A DNA stretch of 64,000 nt from Sphingomonas telluris. GTDB taxonomy: Bacteria; Pseudomonadota; Alphaproteobacteria; Sphingomonadales; Sphingomonadaceae. The position numbers and the translations under genes are program-made. The notes beneath the pieces were generated by a model, which was given only the letters and a program-made list of their open reading frames with translations, was not told the origin of the DNA and searched no databases. How positions within the stretch are numbered: the stretch's first letter is position 1; each line of letters starts with the position of its first letter. Shown piece after piece: positions 43,486 to 51,572 of the stretch. The stretch is taken from contig NZ_JAKZHW010000002.1 of NCBI RefSeq assembly GCF_022568775.1, forward strand, positions 199,501-263,500, given 5' to 3'.

Positions 43486-44187
43486 TCAGACAGCGGGGGC
43501 GAAGCGCTCCCACAAAGGGCTGGTCAATCGTGCGATAAACGCACGATGCCGCTCCAGTTCCTCCGCGCTCGCGAAATGCGGACGCGGAACGCGAGGCTCG
43601 CGGACGCTCACGGTACGCCCGCTGACCCTGACTTCGCCGGGGTCCGTGTCGGCGACGAGGCCGAGGCCGATCTGACGGCCGCCGGTAAGCTCAACATACA
43701 CCTGCGCAAGCAGCTGTGCATCCAGAAGAGCCCCATGTTTTACGCGCAGGCTGCGGTCGACCCCGAAGCGCGTGCACAACGCATCCAGGCTGTGCTTGGC
43801 GCCCGGATGCCTGGTTCGAGCGAGCACGAGCGTATCGACCATCCGGCTCATGCACACGACGGGCCGACCGCAAAGCTGCAGCTCGTAATTGAGGAATCCG
43901 AAGTCGAACGTGGCGTTGTGGGCGACGAGCGGCGCATCGGCGATGAAGTCGAGCAGCTCCTCGACCTTCTCCGCAAAAAGAGGCTGAGCGGAGAGGAAGA
44001 TCGTCGAAAGGCCGTGAACGGCCTCCGCTTCGGACGGCATCGAGCGTTCGGGATTGAAGTAAGCGTGGAAATGCCGGCCGGTCTCGACGCGGTTGATCAT
44101 CTCGATGCAGCCGATTTCGACCATGCGGTCGCCCGTCGCCGGATTCAGCCCGGTGGTTTCCGTATCGAAGACGATCTCGCGCAACAC
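43486..44187 (-). CDS. dnaQ: DNA polymerase III epsilon subunit (3'-5' exonuclease)
   Basis: A 233-residue DEDDh proofreading exonuclease. ExoI is REIVFDTETTGLNPATGDRM, ExoII is VAHNATFDFGFLNYEL, ExoIII is VKHGALLDAQLLAQVYVEL with catalytic His and Asp. Length is typical. Upstream is coaE (18 bp); the gene order dnaQ-coaE-maf is common in this class. The 71 bp between it and hpf hold possible weak stems but no clear terminator. Confidence 0.95.
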   Translation of the reverse strand: MLREIVFDTETTGLNPATGDRMVEIGCIEMINRVETGRHFHAYFNPERSMPSEAEAVHGLSTIFLSAQPLFAEKVEELLDFIADAPLVAHNATFDFGFLNYELQLCGRPVVCMSRMVDTLVLARTRHPGAKHSLDALCTRFGVDRSLRVKHGALLDAQLLAQVYVELTGGRQIGLGLVADTDPGEVRVSGRTVSVREPRVPRPHFASAEELERHRAFIARLTSPLWERFAPAV

Positions 44188-44205
44188 CCTTACCCCTAAG
44201 GGAAT

Positions 44206-44799
44206 CTATCGCTCTGCGGGGATTTCCAGACAAGCGAGAATTTCCCGGACTTGGCTTTCAGTTGTGGATAGGTCGCCGCTCGTGTCGATCACTAAATCCG
44301 CGCGCCGGCGCTTCTCCGCGTCGGGCATCTGGCGGGCAAGAATCGCCTCAAGCTTATCCGGAGTCATGCCGGGCCGGCGAAGGACGCGATCGCGCTGCAC
44401 CTCCTCGGGAGCCGAAACGACTATCACCTTGTCGAAGACCTCGCCCCCGCCAGTCTCGAACAGCAGCGGAATGTCGAACAGCAGCGCCGGGGCATCGCGA
44501 TGATCAAGGATGAAACGTGTTCGGGCCGCGTGTACGAGCGGGTGGACGAGGGCCTCCAATGCATGGAGCTCTGCGGGTGCGCCAAGCACTGCGCGTGCAA
44601 GCGCTTCGCGATCGAGAGCGCCATCGCTGACCGTGCCTGCGAACCGCTCGCCGATCGCCGCGATGAGATTCGGATCGTTGGCCCGGAGGTCGCGGACGAC
44701 TGCGTCGGCATCGAACACCGGCACGCCTGCGCGCTCGAACATGTCGGCTACGGTCGACTTGCCCATGCCGATCGAGCCAGTGAGTGCCAGGCGGATCAC
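44206..44799 (-). CDS. coaE: Dephospho-CoA kinase
   Basis: A 197-residue P-loop kinase, last step of CoA synthesis. Walker A LTGSIGMGKSTVADMF; the lid and CoA regions include FDADAVVRDLRAND, LVHPLVHAARTRFI and DIPLLFETGG with VIVVSAPEEVQRDRVLRRPG. Starts at GTG 44799 behind GAGGG. maf is 40 bp upstream and the gap contains a tandem pair of TGACGTCA palindromes. Confidence 0.94.
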   Translation of the reverse strand: MIRLALTGSIGMGKSTVADMFERAGVPVFDADAVVRDLRANDPNLIAAIGERFAGTVSDGALDREALARAVLGAPAELHALEALVHPLVHAARTRFILDHRDAPALLFDIPLLFETGGGEVFDKVIVVSAPEEVQRDRVLRRPGMTPDKLEAILARQMPDAEKRRRADLVIDTSGDLSTTESQVREILACLEIPAER

Positions 44800-44817
44800 A
44801 GATTGCCCTCAGCAAAA

Positions 44818-44842
44818 GTGACGTCATGCCGTCGTGACGTCA
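44818..44842. repeat. Tandem GTGACGTCA palindromes between maf and coaE
   Basis: GTGACGTCA occurs at 44818-44826 and 44834-44842, 16 bp apart, i.e. 1.5 helix turns. TGACGTCA is a perfect 8-bp palindrome. Other copies of TGACGTCA lie at 5525, 7710, 12587, 55739 and 63991. Confidence 0.5.
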
Positions 44843-45421
44843 CGATGGTAGAACTCCTCTCTCGCGAAGCGCGCCGAGAAGCGGGATCAGCGGCATTCCG
44901 AGAATTGTGAAATAGCTGCCGTCGATTTGCTCGAAAAGTTGCACGCCGCGGCCCTCCATCCGGAACACCCCCACGCAATAGCCGACGTCCGGCCATTCCG
45001 CATCGAGATAGGATTCGATGAAGTCCTCCGAAAGCGGCCGCACCTGCAGGCGGGCGGTATCGACGTGGCTCCAGTCGCATAGACCATCGCGAGCCAGAGC
45101 AACCGCGCTGGTCAGGATCATCGACTGGTCCGAAAACAGGCGAAGATGCTCTACAGCGTTCACGCGGTCCCGCGGCTTGTCGAAGATCCGTCCGCCGACG
45201 GACACGACGCTGTCGCTTCCGATGACCCATTCGCCCGGCCGCGCAACGCTTACGGCGATCGCCTTCTGCCTTGCCAGCTCGCCCGCGATTTCCTCCGCAG
45301 TGCTCAGCCGCGCCTTCGCGGCACCTTCGTCGACATCCGGCTTGATCGCGATATGCTCGACGCCTGCATCCTCGAGCATGGTCCGGCGGATGGCACTTCC
45401 GGAGGCAAGGATTAGCGGCAA
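44840..45421 (-). CDS. maf: Maf family nucleotide pyrophosphatase
   Basis: A 193-residue Maf protein. N-terminal LILASGSAIRRTMLEDAGVE, then the catalytic segment VIGSDSVVSVGGRIFDKPRD and the C-terminal SYFTILGMPLIPLLGALRER. The family hydrolyses canonical or modified NTPs. Its 5' end faces the candidate oriC and the divergent hemE gene. Confidence 0.9.
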   Translation of the reverse strand: MPLILASGSAIRRTMLEDAGVEHIAIKPDVDEGAAKARLSTAEEIAGELARQKAIAVSVARPGEWVIGSDSVVSVGGRIFDKPRDRVNAVEHLRLFSDQSMILTSAVALARDGLCDWSHVDTARLQVRPLSEDFIESYLDAEWPDVGYCVGVFRMEGRGVQLFEQIDGSYFTILGMPLIPLLGALRERGVLPS

Positions 45422-45715
45422 AGGACAATCCTGTGGAAAAGACCCTGCGAGGTCCTAGCGCCAGGATGGGGAGCGGCTCAACTCGCCACTTGTCCGACAT
45501 CCGTTTCGGACCTTCCCAAGATTCATCCACGGAGCCCGGATTCCATCCCCAGCCTGTGAATCATGGGCAACAGCCGGTGCGACTCGCGGATTCGCCTTGG
45601 GAGCGCGATTCCGCGGCTTGTTGGCAAATTCGGGAGCCGCGCCTAAACCCCGCGTCCCGCCTGCCAACAACATCATCAGTCTTCTAAGATTCTTATATAT
45701 AAGGAGAGTAAGAGG
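45422..45715. other. Candidate replication origin (oriC) between maf and hemE
   Basis: This 294-bp gap has no gene. It holds DnaA-box-like sites: TGTGGAAAA at 45432-45440 (TTTTCCACA on the reverse strand, fits TTWTNCACA), TGTGAATCA at 45555-45563 (TGATTCACA) and TCATCCACG at 45523-45531. An AT-rich stretch with the palindrome CTTATATATAAG (45692-45703) lies before hemE and a 9-bp inverted repeat TTGTTGGCA/TGCCAACAA (45618-45626, 45662-45670) brackets a GC-rich loop. In Caulobacter the origin also lies beside hemE. It must serve as the divergent promoter region as well. Confidence 0.5.
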
Positions 45716-46780
45716 GTGGCCTCGAGCCCGAATGAGCGGTCCGACGGCGCGTTGGCGCGCAAGCCCATGCTTGCCGTGCTCAGCGGTGAACGCGTCAGCC
45801 CTCCTCCCGTATGGATGATGCGCCAGGCCGGCCGGTATCTCCCTGAGTATCGCCAGCTGCGAGCGGACAAGGGCAGCTTCCTCGACCTCGTCTATGACAG
45901 CGACGCCGCGGCGGAAGTGACGCTGCAGCCGCTGAAGCGCTTTCCCGAGCTCGACGCCGCGATCCTCTTCTCGGACATCCTCATCGTTCCGTTTGCGCTC
46001 GGCCAGAACCTGAGCTTCGTCGCCGGTGAGGGGCCCCGCCTGACGCCCCCGCTGAGCACCGCAGCGCTCGAGGACCTGACGCCCTACCTTACGCGCCTCG
46101 ATCCGATCTACGAGACGGTGCGCAAGGTGAAGGCAGCGCTGGATCCTTCGAAGACGCTCATCGGCTTTGCCGGCGCGCCCTGGACCGTCGCGACGTACAT
46201 GGTCGCGGGGCAGGGCAGCCGCGACCAGTCGGAAACGCGCCGCCTCGCCTACGCCGATCCGGGGCGCTTCCACGCGATCGTCGACCGGATCGTCGACGTG
46301 ACCCTGGATTATCTCGCCGGGCAGATTGAGGCGGGCGCGGAAGCAGTGCAGATCTTCGACAGCTGGGCAGGCAGCTTGGCGCCGGCCGAGTTCGAGAGCT
46401 GGGTCATCGCTCCCACTGAGAAGATCATCTCCGCGCTGAAGAGGCGGCATCCGCACGTGAAGATCATTGGCTTCCCCAAGGGCGCCGGCGGCAAGCTACC
46501 GGCCTATGCTCGTGAAACCGGCGTTCACGCGATCGGCGTGGACGAGACCGTCGATCCCGTCTGGGCGGACCGCGATTTGTCGGACGGCCTGCCTGTCCAG
46601 GGCAATCTTGATCCGTTGGCCCTGCTCTCAGGCGGCGAACGCCTAACGGAAGCCGTCCAGCGCATCCTTGACGCGTTCGCGAACCGGCCGCACATCTTCA
46701 ATCTGGGGCACGGGATTCTTCAGGAAACTCCGATCGCGAATGTCGAGCAGATGCTTGCCGCAGTGAAGGGCCGCGCATGA
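45716..46780 (+). CDS. hemE: Uroporphyrinogen decarboxylase
   Basis: A 354-residue HemE, which removes four carboxyls from uroporphyrinogen III in haem synthesis. Signatures PVWMMRQAGRYLPEYRQL, the catalytic-region PFALGQNLSFVAGEGP and GFAGAPWTVATYM are clear; GNLDPLALL and FNLGHGILQETPI close the barrel. Starts at GTG 45716 behind AGGAG. hemJ overlaps its stop as ATGA. Confidence 0.96.
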   Translation: MASSPNERSDGALARKPMLAVLSGERVSPPPVWMMRQAGRYLPEYRQLRADKGSFLDLVYDSDAAAEVTLQPLKRFPELDAAILFSDILIVPFALGQNLSFVAGEGPRLTPPLSTAALEDLTPYLTRLDPIYETVRKVKAALDPSKTLIGFAGAPWTVATYMVAGQGSRDQSETRRLAYADPGRFHAIVDRIVDVTLDYLAGQIEAGAEAVQIFDSWAGSLAPAEFESWVIAPTEKIISALKRRHPHVKIIGFPKGAGGKLPAYARETGVHAIGVDETVDPVWADRDLSDGLPVQGNLDPLALLSGGERLTEAVQRILDAFANRPHIFNLGHGILQETPIANVEQMLAAVKGRA

Positions 46781-47229
46781 GCCAGTTCGCCGGTTTTCTC
46801 GGTGCCGCTTACCCCTGGGTGAAGGCTGCGCACGTCACCTTCGTCATCTTCTGGGTGGCGGGTCTGTTCATTCTCCCGCGCTTCTATGTCTATCATCACG
46901 AGACTTCGCCCGGTTCGGCCGAGGACCGCGCCTGGACCGAGCGTGAGGACCGCGTCCGCACCATCATCCTGACGCCTTCGATGATCATCGTTTGGGTCCT
47001 GGGCCTGCTGCTGGCGTTCCATTTGGCCGCCTTCGGTCAGCATTGGCTCAGCGCGAAGCTTCTCTTCGTTGTCGGATTGACCGGTTACCAGGGCTGGCTG
47101 GGCTCTTACGGCCGCCGGCTCGCCGCAGGGCATCGTCCGCTCGACAACAAGACGCTGCGCATCATGAACGAACTCCCGGGGGTCGCCGCCGCGATCATCG
47201 TCGTCCTGGTCATCGTAAAGCCGTTCTGA
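46777..47229 (+). CDS. hemJ: Protoporphyrinogen oxidase HemJ
   Basis: A 150-residue, four-helix membrane protein of the CopD/HemJ family, which oxidises protoporphyrinogen IX. The conserved haem-ligand His is in AAHVTFVIFWVAGLFILPRF and the Lys in SAKLLFVVGLTGYQGWLG; another His/Tyr pair, RFYVYHHE, follows helix 1. ATGA overlap with hemE shows a shared transcript; a 174-bp gap to rho has its own promoter elements. Confidence 0.92.
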   Translation: MSQFAGFLGAAYPWVKAAHVTFVIFWVAGLFILPRFYVYHHETSPGSAEDRAWTEREDRVRTIILTPSMIIVWVLGLLLAFHLAAFGQHWLSAKLLFVVGLTGYQGWLGSYGRRLAAGHRPLDNKTLRIMNELPGVAAAIIVVLVIVKPF

Positions 47230-47241
47230 CGCCGCGGAGCA

Positions 47242-47268
47242 TTGACTCAGGGCATTGCAAAACATACC
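47242..47268 (+). promoter_or_regulatory. Possible rho promoter
   Basis: TTGACT (47242-47247), 15-bp spacer, CATACC (47263-47268). The -35 is good and the -10 weak. It would give a leader of about 130 nt with a pyrimidine-rich stretch just before the start codon, where rho autoregulation would act. Confidence 0.3.
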
Positions 47269-47403
47269 TCGGCGGCGACGGCTGAATCGGCCAGTTCCAC
47301 TTTCCCGCCGATGAACCGTTTGTCCCGGATGAGGCGTCCTGCCCATCCCGCGCTTTTTGACTAAAGCTACTCTTCTTCACCTTCGTCCGAAGCGACATGC
47401 CAA

Positions 47404-48660
<1,257 letters not shown>

Positions 48661-48663
48661 GCT

Positions 48664-48707
48664 GAGCCGGCACACCGACGCGCTTCACGCGTGTCGGTGC
48701 GTGGCTC
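48664..48707 (+). other. Nested hairpin directly after rho, in the terC leader
   Basis: GAGCC (48664-48668) and GGCTC (48703-48707) enclose CACCGAC (48673-48679)/GTCGGTG (48693-48699) and GCG/CGC around a CTTCA loop. There is no T-run, so it is not an intrinsic terminator. It starts 4 bases after the rho stop and ends 32 bp before the TerC ATG. Confidence 0.55.
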
Positions 48708-48739
48708 GAATGGTGCCAAGGAGCGTTCTCGGTTCTTCC

Positions 48740-49405
48740 ATGCTCAGCGGGTTCAGCTTCTCCAGCATTGCGACCGCCGGCGGACTGGCCAAGCTCGGCC
48801 AGATCATCGTCGGCGACCTCACCATGGCCGGCGACAATGTCGTCATCATGGGCTCGCTCGCATCCGGCCTTCCGGAAAGGGATCGCAGGCGCGTCCTGAT
48901 GCTGGGCGTCGGGATGGCGCTGGCTTTCCTGATCATCTTCGCCGTGCTCGCGACGCAGCTGTTGAAGATCACGGGCCTGGTCTTCGCGGGCGGTCTGCTG
49001 CTGCTCTGGGTCGCCTACAACATGTGGACGGAGCTGCATCCGCGCGAGGCCGTGATCGCGGACGATCCGGACACTGCGGAAGTCGAAGGCCCTACGCGGT
49101 CCAAGACGTTCCTGCAGGCCGCGATCCAGATCACGATCGCCGACCTCAGCATGAGCCTCGACAACGTGCTCCTCGTGGCCTCGATCGCGCGCGAGAATCC
49201 TGCGCTCCTCGTCGTCGGCCTGACCTTCTCGGTGCTCTTCATGGGCTTTGCGGCGAATTACGTCGCGCGCCTGATCCAGCGTTATCACTGGATCAATTAC
49301 ATCGGCCTCGCCGTCATTCTCTACGTCGCGTGCAACATGATCTACGACGGCTGGGTCGGCGGTGAGCACGTCCTTGGCTTGAGAAACGTTCTCGGCTTCA
49401 TCTAA
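48740..49405 (+). CDS. TerC/YjbE family membrane protein, first copy
   Basis: A 221-residue TerC-type protein with about seven helices. The metal-binding helices show LGQIIVGDLTMAGDNVVIMG and IQITIADLSMSLDNVLLVAS, the D-x(N)-x-V pattern of the family, and FSVLFMGFAANYVARLIQRY. The ATG at 48740 is preferred over one 13 codons upstream. TerC proteins handle manganese and other metals during protein export or tellurite stress. It lies immediately upstream of a paralogue. Confidence 0.87.
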   Translation: MLSGFSFSSIATAGGLAKLGQIIVGDLTMAGDNVVIMGSLASGLPERDRRRVLMLGVGMALAFLIIFAVLATQLLKITGLVFAGGLLLLWVAYNMWTELHPREAVIADDPDTAEVEGPTRSKTFLQAAIQITIADLSMSLDNVLLVASIARENPALLVVGLTFSVLFMGFAANYVARLIQRYHWINYIGLAVILYVACNMIYDGWVGGEHVLGLRNVLGFI

Positions 49406-49467
49406 GCGGAACAAATTCCGCGGCTCGCACTTGGGCCAGGTAACTGGCGCCGCCCGAGGGGGACGAA

Positions 49468-50193
49468 TTGCTCATACTCTTGCAGACGACGCTTGCGGCG
49501 GTAGCCGCTCACTACGGCGCGCCCGCCAATATCTGGGGCGCGATCGTCAACGACTTCTCGAACATCACCGAGCCGACCGCATTTGCAGCGTTCCTGCAGG
49601 TTCTGATGATCGACCTGGTGCTCGCCGGCGACAATGCGATCGTCGTTGGTGCGCTAGCGGCGGGCCTGACCGCGGACCAACGGCGGAAGGTCATCCTCAT
49701 CGGCGTGCTTGCGGCTCTCGTGCTGCGCATAATTTTCGCGCTGATTGTCACCCAACTGCTTCAAATTATTGGACTAATCCTTGTAGGCGGACTGCTTCTG
49801 CTATGGGTCGCCTGGAAGATGTGGCGTGAGCTTCGCCACCACGGCGAATCCGCTGGCTCCGATGAAATCGTCGGAGACGAGCATTCCGGGCTGAGGCCGG
49901 CGCGGAGCTTCGGCTCTGCGGTCTGGGCCGTCGCCGTGGCCGACGTTTCCATGAGCCTGGACAACGTGCTGGCGGTCGCTGGCGCCGCTCGTGACCATCC
50001 CGGCATCCTGATTGTGGGCTTGGTCTTCGCGGTCATCCTGATGGGCGTCGCGGCCAATCTCATTGCCCGCTACATCGAGCGCTACCGCTGGATCGGTTAT
50101 GTCGGCCTGCTAGTGATCCTCTACGTGGCCGCGAAGATGATCTACGACGGATGGGTGCATCCCGAGGTCGGGCTGGGCAGGCTGTTCGCCTGA
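49468..50193 (+). CDS. TerC/YjbE family membrane protein, second copy
   Basis: A 241-residue TerC protein, paralogous to the preceding gene: QVLMIDLVLAGDNAIVVGAL and AVAVADVSMSLDNVLAVAGA match copy one. The linker between helices is longer and more charged (HHGESAGSDEIVGDEHSGLR). The 62-bp gap has a GCGGAA-CAAA-TTCCGC hairpin (49406-49421) and a CCAG-GTAA-CTGG stem. Both TerC genes run with rho. Confidence 0.87.
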   Translation: MLILLQTTLAAVAAHYGAPANIWGAIVNDFSNITEPTAFAAFLQVLMIDLVLAGDNAIVVGALAAGLTADQRRKVILIGVLAALVLRIIFALIVTQLLQIIGLILVGGLLLLWVAWKMWRELRHHGESAGSDEIVGDEHSGLRPARSFGSAVWAVAVADVSMSLDNVLAVAGAARDHPGILIVGLVFAVILMGVAANLIARYIERYRWIGYVGLLVILYVAAKMIYDGWVHPEVGLGRLFA

Positions 50194-50219
50194 GCTCCCA
50201 GCTGCGCTAAGCGCGGCGT

Positions 50220-51500
50220 GTGAGCATCGACACAATCTTCGCCCTTTCGAGCGGCCGCCCGCCGGCGGCGGTGAGCGTCATCCGCGTCAGCGGGCCGCTG
50301 GCCCATGCGGCGGGGCTGCAGCTCGCCGGATCACTGCCTGCAGCTCGGCAAGCTGCCCTGCGCACGCTCAGGGGAGAGGATGGCGGCATCCTCGATGATG
50401 CGCTCGTGCTGCGGTTCGATGGGCCTGCAAGCTCGACTGGCGAGGACGTGGTCGAGGTTCAGTGTCACGGGGGTAGGGCAGTCGTTGATGCTATACTCGG
50501 AGCGCTGGAGCAGATCGCTGGCCTGCGCGGGGCCCGACCGGGAGAATTCACGCGGCGCGCTTTCGAGAATGGCCGCATCGATCTCACCGAGGCGGAAGGC
50601 CTGGCCGACCTCATCGAAGCCGAGACCGAGTCTCAGCGAAAGGCGGCGCTCACACTGGCGGAAGGCGGCCTCAGGCGACAGGTCGAACAGTGGCAGGAGC
50701 GGTTGCTCCAGCTCTCTGCACGCTCCGAGGCAGCCATCGATTATGCCGACGAGGACGATGTCGGTATCGACCCGGCGCTGATCAGCGATTGCGCGGCTCT
50801 AGCGGCCGACTTGTCCGCTTGGCTTGAGCGCCCTCGGGTCGAGCCCCTGAAGGATGGCGTACGCGTCGTGGTCGCGGGCCCACCGAATGCCGGAAAATCC
50901 AGTCTTATCAATGCGATCGCCGGACAGGAGCGGGCAATCGTCACCGATATCCCGGGCACGACGCGCGATCACATCGAAGTTCCGCTCTCCCTGGGCGGAG
51001 TACCGGTCCTACTGACGGACACCGCGGGTTTGAGGGAGACGGAAGAGCCTGTCGAGCGCATCGGTGTTGAGCGGTCGCAGGTGCTGGTCCAGGCCGCGGA
51101 TGTATTGCTCTGGTTGGGTGAGCCCGATCAGGCGCCGGTGCATCGACGCCTCATCCGTTTGCATCCGCGAGCCGACCAGTCTGGGCGGACCGCTGGACCG
51201 CCTGATACGCTGGCTGTCTCAGCGAAGACCGGCCTGGGTCTTGGCACATTGCTTGAGCAAACTGCGGAGCTCGCGCGGTCTGTTTTGCCGGCCGAAGACG
51301 CCGTCGCACTCAATCGCCGCCAGGCTCGCCATCTCGCCGAAGCCCGAGATGCTGTTGCAGCGGTTCAGACGGTTGATGACTTCGTGCTAGTTGCCGAACA
51401 ACTGCGCGCAGCTCGAAGCGCGTTCGACCGCCTCACTGGACGTGCCGGAGTGGAAGACGTCCTGGACGCGCTCTTCGGCCGCTTCTGCTTGGGTAAGTGA
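50220..51500 (+). CDS. mnmE: tRNA modification GTPase MnmE
   Basis: A 426-residue MnmE. N-terminal THF-binding domain (SIDTIFALSSGRPPAAVSVI), helical domain (ENGRIDLTEAEGLADLIEAE), G domain with GPPNAGKSSLINAI, TTRDHIEVPL and TDTAGLRET, and the C-terminal catalytic motif FGRFCLGK (CxGK). With MnmG it makes the 5-carboxymethylaminomethyl group on wobble U34. GTG start at 50220. A parS site begins one base after the stop. Confidence 0.96.
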   Translation: MSIDTIFALSSGRPPAAVSVIRVSGPLAHAAGLQLAGSLPAARQAALRTLRGEDGGILDDALVLRFDGPASSTGEDVVEVQCHGGRAVVDAILGALEQIAGLRGARPGEFTRRAFENGRIDLTEAEGLADLIEAETESQRKAALTLAEGGLRRQVEQWQERLLQLSARSEAAIDYADEDDVGIDPALISDCAALAADLSAWLERPRVEPLKDGVRVVVAGPPNAGKSSLINAIAGQERAIVTDIPGTTRDHIEVPLSLGGVPVLLTDTAGLRETEEPVERIGVERSQVLVQAADVLLWLGEPDQAPVHRRLIRLHPRADQSGRTAGPPDTLAVSAKTGLGLGTLLEQTAELARSVLPAEDAVALNRRQARHLAEARDAVAAVQTVDDFVLVAEQLRAARSAFDRLTGRAGVEDVLDALFGRFCLGK

Positions 51501-51516
51501 TGTTTCACGTGAAACA
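51501..51516. other. parS site 1 (perfect)
   Basis: TGTTTCACGTGAAACA equals the parS consensus; flanks extend the palindrome to 20 bp (GATGTTTCACGTGAAACATC, 51499-51518). It is intergenic between mnmE and mnmG and 2.4 kb from parA. ParB spreads from such sites to load SMC and segregate the origin. Confidence 0.93.
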
Positions 51517-51522
51517 TCGCGA

Positions 51523-51537
51523 GTCGTCTCAGACGAT
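51523..51537. repeat. GTCGTCTGAGACGAC repeat, copy 3 (14 of 15)
   Basis: On the reverse strand ATCGTCTGAGACGAC, differing only in the first base. It is 6 bp after parS site 1 and 23 bp downstream of the mnmE stop. Confidence 0.55.
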
Positions 51538-51572
51538 TTCCAGCGCAGCCGAAATCAACTAAGCGCCTGCCG

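Noticed and set aside
44263..44271. DnaA box TGTGGATAG inside coaE
   Set aside because: A single box in a coding sequence; the consensus fit is one mismatch and there is no cluster.
49406..49467. Manganese (yybP-ykoY) riboswitch before the second TerC gene
   Set aside because: The region is too short and lacks the conserved core.
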